From the NCBI RefSeq assembly GCF_000455285.1, contig NZ_HG005290.1, forward strand, positions 147,901 through 211,900: a stretch of 64,000 bases of DNA. The letters are read 5' to 3'. Below the pieces are notes generated by a model. That model was not told where the DNA came from, searched no databases, and was given only the letters and a program-made list of their open reading frames with translations. Position 1 is the stretch's first letter, and each line of letters starts with the position of its first letter. This stretch comes from Candidatus Stoquefichus massiliensis AP9 (GTDB lineage Bacteria > Bacillota_I > Bacilli_A > Erysipelotrichales > Coprobacillaceae). This document shows, piece after piece, positions 45,609 to 54,495 of the stretch. A program made the translations under genes and the position numbers.

Positions 45609-46614
45609 AAAATATTATCCTCTTATAGATATTATGCGTATCATTGCTGCTATTCTTGTTGTGGGAATCCATACATATCCTTTTTTACAATACAATCCTT
45701 CTCTAGACTTTTTTACAACACATATTTTAGGTAGAATTGCTGTTCCTTTTTTCTTTATGGCAACATCTTTCTTCTTATTTAGACAAGGTATTCCACCAGT
45801 TTCAAAATTTCAATCTGTTTTGAAACAATTGCTTATGATTGATATTATTTGTATCCTGATTTATTTCCCAATTCAAATCTATAATCATTCGTTCTCATTA
45901 GAACCAATGCTTATTTTAAAAGATATTTTTATGAATGGAACATTTTATCATTTGTGGTATTTACCAGCTTCAATGATTGGTCTTGTTATTGTTTATCTAT
46001 TGTTGAAATATTTAAAAGATTGGCAAAGTTTTATAATCGTTTTGATTCTTTATATGATTGGGTTGGGTGGAGATTCCTATTTTGGTCTATCAGTCCAAAT
46101 ACCTTTTATCAATGATTTTTACACTTTCATTTTTCAATTCTGTGATTATACAAGAAATGGTATATTTTTTGCGCCAATGTTTTTATGGCTAGGTGGTTTT
46201 ATTGCTGTACATCCTTATCAGATTCATAAACAGCACTGTTCTATAGCATGTCTCATCAGTTTTCTTCTTATGAGTTTAGAAGCAATCATTTTAACTTATT
46301 ATCAAATTCCTCGTCATGATGCCATGTTTATCACTTTACCTATTGTTATGCTTTTATTATTTATGATTTTAATTTCTTATCGTGGTCAACGTTATCTTTT
46401 ATGCAAAGATTTATCCTTGTCTATTTATATCATTCATCCATTGATGATTGTTATCATAAGACTAATAGGAAAAATATCACATTTAGAAAAATATTTTATT
46501 GATAATTCATTAACACATTTCTTATTGGTTATTTTGTTTTCTTTTCTTTTTTCTTATTTATTTATTTTGTTAAAGAATGGAGGTTTTCATCATGAAAAAT
46601 CATCAATTAGATAA
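45601..46614 (+). CDS. VanT membrane domain (acyltransferase-3 family), separate gene
   Basis: 337 residues, about ten membrane helices, acyltransferase_3 family. The start YPLIDIMRIIAAILVVGIHTYPF with its conserved His, then GRIAVPFFFMATSFFLF, WYLPASMIGLVIVYLLL and the late LSLSIYIIHPLMIVIIRL match the N-terminal half of VanT. That domain is thought to help bring L-Ser to the racemase. In VanC, E and G types it is fused to the racemase; here, as in VanL (vanTm), it is its own ORF. It overlaps VanXY by 8 bases and the racemase by 23. Confidence 0.88.
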   Translation: MSKKYYPLIDIMRIIAAILVVGIHTYPFLQYNPSLDFFTTHILGRIAVPFFFMATSFFLFRQGIPPVSKFQSVLKQLLMIDIICILIYFPIQIYNHSFSLEPMLILKDIFMNGTFYHLWYLPASMIGLVIVYLLLKYLKDWQSFIIVLILYMIGLGGDSYFGLSVQIPFINDFYTFIFQFCDYTRNGIFFAPMFLWLGGFIAVHPYQIHKQHCSIACLISFLLMSLEAIILTYYQIPRHDAMFITLPIVMLLLFMILISYRGQRYLLCKDLSLSIYIIHPLMIVIIRLIGKISHLEKYFIDNSLTHFLLVILFSFLFSYLFILLKNGGFHHEKSSIR

Positions 46615-47785
46615 AGTAAGAAGTTGGGTAGAAATTGATCTGAATGCACTTAATCATAATGTAGACCAATTAACAACATTATTACAAAATAAAAATCAAA
46701 TCATGGCAGTTGTAAAAGCTGATGCTTATGGTCATGGTGCTTATAAAATAGCAAGGGAATTAGAAAGACATGGGATTTCTTTCTTTGCTGTCGCAACATT
46801 AGATGAAGCTATAACACTTAGACATCATCATATTCAAAGTGATATCCTTATTTTAGGCTTCACTGCACCACATTTAGCATCCCTTATTTATCAATATCAT
46901 CTTACACAAACAGTTATTGACTATGAATATGGACAACAATTATCGATGACTCAAATTCCATTAAATATTCATATCAAAATTGATTCTGGAATGCACCGTT
47001 TAGGAATGGACTATCAGGATATAACTCATATCAAAAAAATATTTCAACTCCCTTTTCTTCATGTCACTGGTATATTTTCACACCTTTGTGTCGCTGACAG
47101 TCATGAAAATGATGATATATTATTTACACATCAACAATTTCAGCATTTTAATGAAACAATTAATGCTCTTATTAAACAAGGTTATGATATTGGTGATACT
47201 CATATTCAAAGTAGTTATGGATTACTGAATTATCCTGAATATCACTATGATTATGTACGTCTAGGTATTGTCTTATATGGTATTTATTCAAATGATTGTG
47301 ATAAAATGAAATATCCTTTAGATTTGCATCCAGTTTTATCATTATATTCACGCATTGCCTGTATCCACCAGTTATCAGCAGGCTGCACTATAGGTTATGG
47401 TAGAAGTTATACATTAAATCATGACGCCCTTATTGCTACTATTCCTCTTGGCTATGCTGATGGATTGCCACGTCTTCTCTCTTCTCAACAAAATGTCATT
47501 GTTCATGGTAAAAAAGTCCCAATTGTGGGAAGAATTTGTATGGATCAGCTTATGGTAGATATTACTTCTATTCCCTATGCTCAAGTCAATGATATAGTGA
47601 CGATTATTGGTCAAGATCATGACATAAGCATACGAGTTGAAGAATTAGCCATGCATGCTCAAACAATATCAAATGAAATATTAAGTCGTATTGGACAGCG
47701 ACTCCCAAAAGTTTATATCAGGAAAGGAAAATATCATGAAAGTCTCCAAACGTCAATATTATCAAACGCAGAAAAAGTTTTCTAA
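46592..47785 (+). CDS. VanTr-like serine/alanine racemase
   Basis: PLP racemase of the alanine racemase fold, 397 residues from ATG 46592 (GGAGG, 8 bases). PLP Lys in MAVVKADAYGHGAYKIA near 38; KIDSGMHRLGMD; HIQSSYGLLNYP; catalytic Tyr in IGYGRSYTL near 266; GRICMDQLMVDIT near 312. At residue 361 the motif is TISNEILSRIG: housekeeping Alr has TINYE here (Tyr354 of the Geobacillus enzyme), whereas VanT serine racemases have Asn. This favours L-Ser to D-Ser activity, though Ala racemisation may remain. Overlaps the next gene by 50 bases. Confidence 0.9.
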   Translation: MKNHQLDKVRSWVEIDLNALNHNVDQLTTLLQNKNQIMAVVKADAYGHGAYKIARELERHGISFFAVATLDEAITLRHHHIQSDILILGFTAPHLASLIYQYHLTQTVIDYEYGQQLSMTQIPLNIHIKIDSGMHRLGMDYQDITHIKKIFQLPFLHVTGIFSHLCVADSHENDDILFTHQQFQHFNETINALIKQGYDIGDTHIQSSYGLLNYPEYHYDYVRLGIVLYGIYSNDCDKMKYPLDLHPVLSLYSRIACIHQLSAGCTIGYGRSYTLNHDALIATIPLGYADGLPRLLSSQQNVIVHGKKVPIVGRICMDQLMVDITSIPYAQVNDIVTIIGQDHDISIRVEELAMHAQTISNEILSRIGQRLPKVYIRKGKYHESLQTSILSNAEKVF

Positions 47786-48947
47786 AACACTCATTATTAT
47801 TCCCATTCTTATATTATGTTTTTGTATTCTCATCTTTTTTCAATGGAATAGAATACAATTAGCCATCAAAGGTTATAATTTTGCTGAACAAGGAATGATT
47901 TTATCGTTAGATGATAAAATCATTCAAGACTATTTAACCAATGAAAAAATAGAAAACTTAGAAAGCTGGAATCAATACAATAATGATAAACATTATCAGG
48001 AATATTCAATTTACCAGCAATATCATCCTGCAATGAAACAACAGGAAATCATTCAGTACATTGATACATTCTATTCAAATTATTATGAAAAACTTATTGC
48101 ATTACATTATCCTTTTGAAAATCTTCTTAAATATATGCAAACAGCATCATTAAATGATTTTGATTATCTTATTCAACAAAAACTCGACTATCAGCAAACT
48201 GAAGCATATTTATCTATACAGGGATGTATTTATACTGATTTAAAGAAATATATTGAATCATCAAAAGAACCATTAGAAGCTGTATTATCAATATCATATC
48301 CATTTATAGATTCACATTACAAGGCAACTCAAAATTATCTTATTGTTGATCCAAATTCATACGCTACTCTTATTAAAAAAGGTTTTCAAATAGCATCTGA
48401 TTATGTTCCTAAAGATCTTGTTACACCCAATATACCATTCAGTCCTGATTGTGACAACAAACAATTACGTAAAGCAGCATCAGATGCTTTAGAACAAATG
48501 TATCAAGCCGCTTTAAAAAAAGATTTACATTTAGCCATTAATAGTGCCTATCGTACATATCAGCAGCAAAAAGCTATATATGATGAATATCATCAAAAAT
48601 ATGATGAAGTCACAGCAAACGGTTTGGTGGCAATTCCTGGTTCAAGCGAACATCAGTTAGGTCTTGGTGTGGATCTAACTAGTCAAAGTGTCATTGATGG
48701 AAAGTGGCGATTCTTTGGGGATACCCCTGAATATCAATGGGTTGTCAAGAATGCATATCAGTATGGTTTTATTTTAAGATATCCTAGTAGTCAATCTGCT
48801 TTAACAGGTACTGCAAATGAACCATGGCACTTTCGTTATGTTGGCAAAGATATTGCAAAAATTATTTATGAGAATAATTGGACACTAGAAGATTATACTA
48901 TGCATTATGGTTTCACAGGTCAATTAGAAAAAATAAAGAAGGATTAA
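47736..48947 (+). CDS. VanY-type membrane-anchored D,D-carboxypeptidase
   Basis: 403 residues. A basic N-terminus and one membrane helix (about 17-37, TLIIIPILILCFCILIFFQW) anchor an extracytoplasmic domain. Residues ~65-215 are a helical spacer. From ~240 the VanY peptidase is complete: INSAYRTYQQQKAIYDEY, SSEHQLGLGVDLTSQ (zinc His/Asp) near 309 and NEPWHFRYVGKD near 366 (catalytic Glu, zinc His). It would remove the terminal D-Ala from exported stem peptides. ATG 47736 lies inside the racemase 3' end after AGGAAAGGAAAA. A terminator closes the operon. Confidence 0.9.
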   Translation: MKVSKRQYYQTQKKFSKTLIIIPILILCFCILIFFQWNRIQLAIKGYNFAEQGMILSLDDKIIQDYLTNEKIENLESWNQYNNDKHYQEYSIYQQYHPAMKQQEIIQYIDTFYSNYYEKLIALHYPFENLLKYMQTASLNDFDYLIQQKLDYQQTEAYLSIQGCIYTDLKKYIESSKEPLEAVLSISYPFIDSHYKATQNYLIVDPNSYATLIKKGFQIASDYVPKDLVTPNIPFSPDCDNKQLRKAASDALEQMYQAALKKDLHLAINSAYRTYQQQKAIYDEYHQKYDEVTANGLVAIPGSSEHQLGLGVDLTSQSVIDGKWRFFGDTPEYQWVVKNAYQYGFILRYPSSQSALTGTANEPWHFRYVGKDIAKIIYENNWTLEDYTMHYGFTGQLEKIKKD

Positions 48948-48974
48948 GATTGTTCGCTCAATCTTAATCCTTTT
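48941..48974 (+). terminator. Terminator of the van-like operon
   Basis: 12-bp perfect stem GGATTAAGATTG/CAATCTTAATCC, loop TTCGCT, then TTTTAT. It includes the stop of the VanY-type gene. Confidence 0.85.
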
Positions 48975-49679
48975 ATAAATCATAATGATTTAAAGAATAT
49001 TTTATATTTGATCCACTTTCGTTACAATGTCCAAGAAAATGTTTATATTCAAAATAGTTAACTCTGCTTTTAACAATATCATTTATATTTTCTTTATTCT
49101 GTTTCCACTCTTCTTGAAAGTACATATCCTTGATTTTATACAGATTTTCATAAAAGAAAAGAGGCTCTTTCATAATTTTGAATTTTTATGTATTTTTCTA
49201 TTCCTGCCAAAATCTAATCATCACAAGTTTAATTACTAGAAAGTGACTTCAAAAAATCTTTATATTCCTCAATTGTATTTAAATATGCATAACAGGCATG
49301 TCTAAAGTTAGAATAATCTACATAATCATTATTTCCATTTTGTTAATATTCTTATTCTTTTTATGTGGAGTGAGTATTGTTTTAATAAAATTATCCCATC
49401 CAAATCCTTTTGTCTGATGATTAATCAAATACCTTTTTCTAAGAATCTTGCCTCTGCATCAAGATAAAAACACGTTTTTTAAGGTTACCATCACAACTGC
49501 ATGACATTTGTGATATAAAGTCATTTTGATCAATTGCAATAGAAACAATATATTGATTATGACCATCAATGATAGTCCCCTTAAACAAATCATTAAATTT
49601 CTTAATAGATTGAAGATGATTACGATTGACTAATGTACATCCCTAAAATATGTCTCATACTTAAATAATGATCTTAACA
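48973..49679 (-). pseudogene. Decayed gene, possibly with a SWIM-like zinc-finger segment
   Basis: The minus strand holds protein-like pieces broken by frameshifts and stops. From the 5' side: NRNHLQSIKKFNDLFKGTI, then DGHNQYIVSIAIDQNDFISQ and MSCSCDG (a CxC following strands, as in SWIM domains), INHQTKGFGWDNFIKTILTP in another frame, YSNFRHACYAYLNTIEEYKD, and finally an open stretch of 66 codons (48973-49173) with EWKQNKENINDIVKSRVNYF. No intact ORF spans the region. No IS ends or repeats were seen. The SWIM idea is tentative. Confidence 0.45.
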
Positions 49680-49681
49680 TA

Positions 49682-50575
49682 TTATTTATATTTCTTTATA
49701 ATACCTACACCAATTGGATAAGGTCCTGTATGAACACCAATTGTAGCTCCTATATGTTGAACTAAAATAGGCTCATTAAACTTGGGATATTCTTGCTTTA
49801 AAGCAGCTATCAATTTTTTTTGAAATTCCATACCTTCTTCAGCATCATAACCATATCCAACACAAAAAGCATATGTAGAAGGATCAATATCATTTTCATG
49901 AAAATGTTTTATTGTATTTTCAATAACCTTACGTTTTGATTTTTCTCTTCCTCTTGTGACACCTGACGCAAAAATTTCACCATCTTGCAAGACAATTAAC
50001 GGTTTAATCCCTAATGTCTTTGCAGCAACACCTGCAACTTTACCAATTCGCCCACCATGAATCAAATACTCAAAATTACCAACAGTAAAAAAGATTCTAC
50101 CAGTAGATTTTATCTTTTCAATTTGATCAATAACTTCTTGATATTCATAACCCTGCTTTTGCATATGAGCGGCTTCTAAAACAAGCAATCCTTGTAAAAC
50201 AGTATTAACAGTAGCATCAATAATTGTTATTTTAAGATTTGGATAATCTTCTTCTAACATCTGTTTAGCTGTGTTAGCGCTATTGTATGAACCAGAAAAT
50301 TTTGTAGTAATACAAATACAAAGAATATCTTTACCTGCTTTTAAAAGAGGTTCAAACACTTGTATATAGTCATCTACTGATGGCATTGATGTCTTAGGAA
50401 ATAAATCTTTATGATCAACCATAAATTGATATAAATCTTCAACTGGTAATTCCACTTTTTCTTTTTGATGCGTTATTCCATCTTTTGTAATATAAAACGG
50501 AACAACTTGAATGTTATTTTCATGAATTAATGATTCATCTAAATCACATGATCCATCCGATACAATCTGAAACAT
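49682..50575 (-). CDS. degV: DegV family fatty-acid-binding protein
   Basis: 297 residues. DegV/FakB-like proteins hold a fatty acid and hand it to the FakA kinase for phosphorylation. Signature parts: FQIVSDGSCDLDESL at the start, TSMPSVDDYIQVFEPLL near 80, CITTKFSGSYNSANTAKQM near 104, GGRIGKVAGVAAKTLGIKPLI near 193 and GATIGVHTGPYPIGVG near 276 (lipid headgroup Thr/His region). ATG 50575 follows AGAAGGAA; the longer frame to 50632 overlaps thiN and is rejected. No clear terminator follows. Confidence 0.93.
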   Translation of the reverse strand: MFQIVSDGSCDLDESLIHENNIQVVPFYITKDGITHQKEKVELPVEDLYQFMVDHKDLFPKTSMPSVDDYIQVFEPLLKAGKDILCICITTKFSGSYNSANTAKQMLEEDYPNLKITIIDATVNTVLQGLLVLEAAHMQKQGYEYQEVIDQIEKIKSTGRIFFTVGNFEYLIHGGRIGKVAGVAAKTLGIKPLIVLQDGEIFASGVTRGREKSKRKVIENTIKHFHENDIDPSTYAFCVGYGYDAEEGMEFQKKLIAALKQEYPKFNEPILVQHIGATIGVHTGPYPIGVGIIKKYK

Positions 50576-50591
50576 ATTTTTCCTTCTTTCA

Positions 50592-51182
50592 TTATTGAGA
50601 TTGAATAACAATAATCCAACTGCTATTCTCAATTATTGCAAAACCATTATTCATCTGATTAGATACACATAAAGGATCATTTCTTAATAGATGATATTGA
50701 TATAACGGATAATGACATTCTTTTAAAGTCACTATACTTTCATCAAAAGCAAATACTGAAAAATATTTATAATTATCTTTCATCACCTGATGTATCCCTG
50801 GTTCTAAGACATAAATTTTATTAAATTCATCAAATATTGTTATGTGGTATTCACGGTAACGTTCTAATAGACACAAAACAGCTATAAAATGATCCATCCT
50901 CTTTTGAGTCACACCATAAAGATCAATTTCATCATAACCCTGTTTTATTGCATATGCAATAGCTAAAGCCGTATCTGTATCATCTTTAATTGATGAAACT
51001 TCTTGAACATGAAGATTTTTTAAACTCTTCTTATTTTCAATCGAATCCATATCTCCAATAGCAAAGATTGGTTTGATTCCTTGCGACAAAAGATGTTCAA
51101 CACCATGATCAACACCAATATAGTCAATCTCTAAATCCTTTACTTTACCAGTCTTAACACCACAATATATTCCTATTTTCAT
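50592..51182 (-). CDS. thiN: Thiamine pyrophosphokinase
   Basis: Makes thiamine diphosphate from thiamine and ATP. 196 residues: IDYIGVDHGVEHLLSQGIKP, FAIGDMDSIENK near 42, DDTDTALAIAYAIKQGYDEIDLYG near 66 (Asp-rich catalytic part), and TQKRMDHFIAVLCLL near 92. The C-terminal beta domain is present. The order rpe-thiN after rsgA is conserved in Bacilli. Its ATG overlaps the rpe stop (ATGA). Confidence 0.94.
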   Translation of the reverse strand: MKIGIYCGVKTGKVKDLEIDYIGVDHGVEHLLSQGIKPIFAIGDMDSIENKKSLKNLHVQEVSSIKDDTDTALAIAYAIKQGYDEIDLYGVTQKRMDHFIAVLCLLERYREYHITIFDEFNKIYVLEPGIHQVMKDNYKYFSVFAFDESIVTLKECHYPLYQYHLLRNDPLCVSNQMNNGFAIIENSSWIIVIQSQ

Positions 51183-51823
51183 TTTAATGAATCCACTGCT
51201 GCTTGTCTATTTGTAGCATTAAAGATATAACTTCCTGCCACAAGAACATCAGCCCCTGCTTCAATACAAGCTTGACCTGTTTGTGCATTAATACCGCCAT
51301 CAACTTCAATCAGATAATGATGATGATTCCTCATTTCTTTTAACTTGGCTATTTTCTTTAAAGCATCTACCTGAAAAGACTGTCCCCCAAAACCTGGTTC
51401 AACACTCATTACTAGAACCAAATCAATATCATCTAAATAATCGATAATATCTTCCACTGGTGTTGCTGGCTTAATACTTATTCCCACATTTTTCCCCTGT
51501 TGATGAATATAATCGATCAACTCATGGACAGTTTCATGATTTGTCATTGTTTCAATGTGAAAGGTTATTAAATCAGCTCCAGCCTTGATAAACTGCTCTA
51601 CGTATTGACGAGGATGACTGATCATTAAATGAACATCTAAATATAAATCAGTCACCTTAGCTACATCATTTAAAATACTATATCCAAATGATATATTAGG
51701 GACAAAGTGTCCATCCATAACATCATAATGAACCCAATCAGCCCCACATGCTTTTATTGAATCCAAATCTTTCTTTAGTTCTGCAAAATTAGCTGATAAC
51801 ACTGAAGGTGCAATCTTAACCAT
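51179..51823 (-). CDS. rpe: Ribulose-phosphate 3-epimerase
   Basis: Pentose phosphate enzyme, 214-residue TIM barrel. Motifs: KIAPSVLSANFAELKKDL at the start, HYDVMDGHFVPNISFG near 33 (metal His/Asp), LDVHLMISHPRQYV near 63, VLVMSVEPGFGGQSF near 133 and IEVDGGINAQTGQ near 171. Length standard. ATG 51823 overlaps the rsgA stop by 8 bases. Confidence 0.97.
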   Translation of the reverse strand: MVKIAPSVLSANFAELKKDLDSIKACGADWVHYDVMDGHFVPNISFGYSILNDVAKVTDLYLDVHLMISHPRQYVEQFIKAGADLITFHIETMTNHETVHELIDYIHQQGKNVGISIKPATPVEDIIDYLDDIDLVLVMSVEPGFGGQSFQVDALKKIAKLKEMRNHHHYLIEVDGGINAQTGQACIEAGADVLVAGSYIFNATNRQAAVDSLK

Positions 51824-52691
51824 ACTTTTTCTCCTTTAATAACTTACTTTCTTTTAAAAACATTAAATAATGTTCGTATCTTTCTTTTGAAATATTTCCT
51901 AAATCAACAGCTTCTTTGACACTACAATGAGGTTCACTATCATGTAGACAGCCTCTAAACTTACAAGTTTGTGATAATTCTTTAAAATCATGAAAACTAT
52001 GTGCTATATCAATGGGCTCCATTTCTAATTCTAGTGATGAGAATCCTGGCGTATCAGCAACATAACCACCATACATCTTCAACAATTCAACATGTCTAGT
52101 TGTATGTTTCCCACGTCCCAAAGCTTTAGATATTTCATTCGTATCAATATTCAAATGAATATCTAAAGCATTTAATAAACTTGATTTACCAACACCACTT
52201 TGCCCAGTAATCACAGTGACTTTATCTTTAAATAAATGTTTAATGTCTTCAATACCCTGATTTTCTCTTGCACTCACATAATAAACACGATATCCAGCTT
52301 TTTCATATGCTGTCATTTCTGCTTGAATATATGATTGTGATACCAAGTCCATTTTTGAAATACATATGATAGGTTCAATGTCTAAATGTTCAATCAGAAC
52401 TAAAAAACGATCTAATAAAAGTGTATTGATATCAGGCTCTTTGGCTGAAAAAACCAATAAAGCCTGATCAACATTACAAATTGGTGGCCTTATTAAGACA
52501 TTTCTGCGTGGTAAAAGTTTTCTTACATAACCATCTGTTTCATTTTCAATAGTAAATTCACAATAATCACCAACTAATGGTTTTTGGTCATCTTTCCTAA
52601 ACTTTCCCCTTGCTCTACATTGATAAATATAACCATGATCTTCAACATAGTAAAACCCAGATAACGCTTTAATAATTAATCCGCTTTGCAT
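51816..52691 (-). CDS. rsgA: Ribosome small-subunit-dependent GTPase A
   Basis: Circularly permuted GTPase that checks late 30S assembly. 291 residues: OB-fold N-domain, PRRNVLIRPPICNVDQALLVFS, G4 motif ISKMDLV near 118, G1 ITGQSGVGKSSLLNAL near 160, G3 DTPGFSSLEL near 208, and C-terminal zinc site CKFRGCLHDSEPHCSVKEAV near 242 (Cys/Cys/His/Cys). Located between prkC and rpe as in Bacillus. Confidence 0.97.
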   Translation of the reverse strand: MQSGLIIKALSGFYYVEDHGYIYQCRARGKFRKDDQKPLVGDYCEFTIENETDGYVRKLLPRRNVLIRPPICNVDQALLVFSAKEPDINTLLLDRFLVLIEHLDIEPIICISKMDLVSQSYIQAEMTAYEKAGYRVYYVSARENQGIEDIKHLFKDKVTVITGQSGVGKSSLLNALDIHLNIDTNEISKALGRGKHTTRHVELLKMYGGYVADTPGFSSLELEMEPIDIAHSFHDFKELSQTCKFRGCLHDSEPHCSVKEAVDLGNISKERYEHYLMFLKESKLLKEKKYG

Positions 52692-52707
52692 TCAGCCACC
52701 TCTTTCA

Positions 52708-54495
52708 TTAATTTGTTGTTCCTGATTGATTATTTCCCTCAGTTCCAGTATTGGGATCAGTTGTCCCTCCACCATTAGGTGTTGTTGGTTCAACTGGTAT
52801 TTCTGGTTTTTTATCATAATATTCTAAAGTTATCGATTCACCTTTCTTATAGACAGTTGTAAATGCATCAAGTGACTGTTTCATAACAACATTAATTTTC
52901 ATTGTCTTAATTTCTTCTACTGTTGTTGGTGGTGTTAAAACTTTAAGAGTTACTTTAAAACCAGCCTTTTCTAAAAGATCTTTTGCCTTATTGATATCTT
53001 GTCCATAGACATTAGGCACAACAACAGAATATCCCTTAGAAACAGTCAATGTGATTGTTTTATTGGTTGCATTAGGATCAATCTTTTCTCCTTGATTAAT
53101 TGATTGTTTTAAAATAACGCCCTTTTCTTCTTCATTTGTTTCTTCTTCTTTAATGACTTTAAATCCCTGACTCACTAAAGTAGCTTCAATATCCTCATAA
53201 TTTTTACCAACATAATTATCAATCACGATATATTTTCCAGATGAGACTGTTAATTCAATCGTATCACCTTTTTTGACTGCTTCACGTGCCTCAGGTGAAG
53301 TAGAAATTACTTTCCCTTCGTCAACTGTATCACTCAATTCATGATTAATATTTTCATCAACCTTTAAGCCATTATCTTCTAATGTTTTGATTGCCTGTTC
53401 TTGTGTTAAAGTTACAACGTCAGGCATTTGAAATGTATCCGAAGGTCTTAAAAGAAAAAAATAAACTAATCCAAAAATGAATAATGCACCCACAACACAG
53501 CCAGCAATAATACCAATTTTCTTTTTATCTAATGGTTTCTTTTCAGACTCCTTCTCTATCATTTCTTCATTTGGAACATGAATTTGTGTTTGAGTAAAGA
53601 AATCCTTATCTTCAGCCACAATAGTTGTTTCGTCAGGATCCTCATAAGTAAATACCAATTTTTCTTCATTTTCACGAGATAAACACGTTCTTAGATCTTC
53701 AAACATATCAACAGCTTTTAAATAACGATCTTTTGTATTTTTGGCAGTTGCCTTAATAATCACATTCTCTACCGATTGAGGAATTGATGGGTTAAAAGCA
53801 CGAACAGATGGAATATCATCACGCATATGCTTTAATGCAATATTCACAGGTGACTCTCCATTAAATGGAACTTCTCCTCTTAGAAGTTCATAGAATACAA
53901 TTCCCAAAGCATAAATATCACTTTGTGCTGTGGCTTTTTCTCCACGCGCTATTTCAGGTGCCAAATAATGTAAAGATCCCATAATCGTATCTGTTTGAGT
54001 AACCTGAGACAACGATTGTATAGAAGCAATACCAAAATCTCCAATTTTCACTACACCACTATCTGTCACTAAAATATTTTGTGGTTTTAAATCTCTATGC
54101 ACAATTCCTAACGAATGTGCTTTTGCTGTTGCACTAACAACTTGTTTCATAATATCCACAGCTTCCACGAAGTGTAATGCTCCACGTTTATGAATTAATT
54201 CTTTCAGTGTTTGTCCAGGAACATATTCCATAACGATGTAATATTCATCGTCTTCATCACCCACATCATAGATTTCTACAATATTTTTATGTGATAAGGC
54301 AGCTGCTGCACTTGCTTCACGATGAAAGCGTGTCACATAAACAGGATCACCTGTTAATGATGAACGCATAATCTTCACTGCAACAGTTCTTTTTAAAATT
54401 TTATCTTGGGCAAGATAAACATCTGCCATTCCACCTTGACCAATCAATTCTTTTAAAACATAACGACCTGCGATTGTCTTATTTATCTGACTCAT
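52708..54495 (-). CDS. prkC: PASTA-domain Ser/Thr protein kinase
   Basis: Membrane kinase that senses muropeptides/lipid II. 595 residues: Hanks kinase domain (~8-270) with GQGGMADVYLAQ, VAVKIM, HRDLKPQNILV, IGDFGIAS and the activation loop TQTDTIMGSLHYLAPE. A juxtamembrane linker leads to a membrane helix (~330-350, IIAGCVVGALFIFGLVYFF). Three PASTA repeats follow (~356-422, 423-490, 491-565), and the end is a Pro/Gly/Thr/Asn-rich tail. I start at ATG 54495 (AAAGGAG, 9 bases), which overlaps the prpC stop. Confidence 0.96.
   Translation of the reverse strand: MSQINKTIAGRYVLKELIGQGGMADVYLAQDKILKRTVAVKIMRSSLTGDPVYVTRFHREASAAAALSHKNIVEIYDVGDEDDEYYIVMEYVPGQTLKELIHKRGALHFVEAVDIMKQVVSATAKAHSLGIVHRDLKPQNILVTDSGVVKIGDFGIASIQSLSQVTQTDTIMGSLHYLAPEIARGEKATAQSDIYALGIVFYELLRGEVPFNGESPVNIALKHMRDDIPSVRAFNPSIPQSVENVIIKATAKNTKDRYLKAVDMFEDLRTCLSRENEEKLVFTYEDPDETTIVAEDKDFFTQTQIHVPNEEMIEKESEKKPLDKKKIGIIAGCVVGALFIFGLVYFFLLRPSDTFQMPDVVTLTQEQAIKTLEDNGLKVDENINHELSDTVDEGKVISTSPEAREAVKKGDTIELTVSSGKYIVIDNYVGKNYEDIEATLVSQGFKVIKEEETNEEEKGVILKQSINQGEKIDPNATNKTITLTVSKGYSVVVPNVYGQDINKAKDLLEKAGFKVTLKVLTPPTTVEEIKTMKINVVMKQSLDAFTTVYKKGESITLEYYDKKPEIPVEPTTPNGGGTTDPNTGTEGNNQSGTTN

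Noticed and set aside
49027..49239. 70-codon plus-strand ORF after the van-like operon
   Set aside because: Hydrophobic, F/I/L-rich shadow opposite the decayed minus-strand gene, with no SD.
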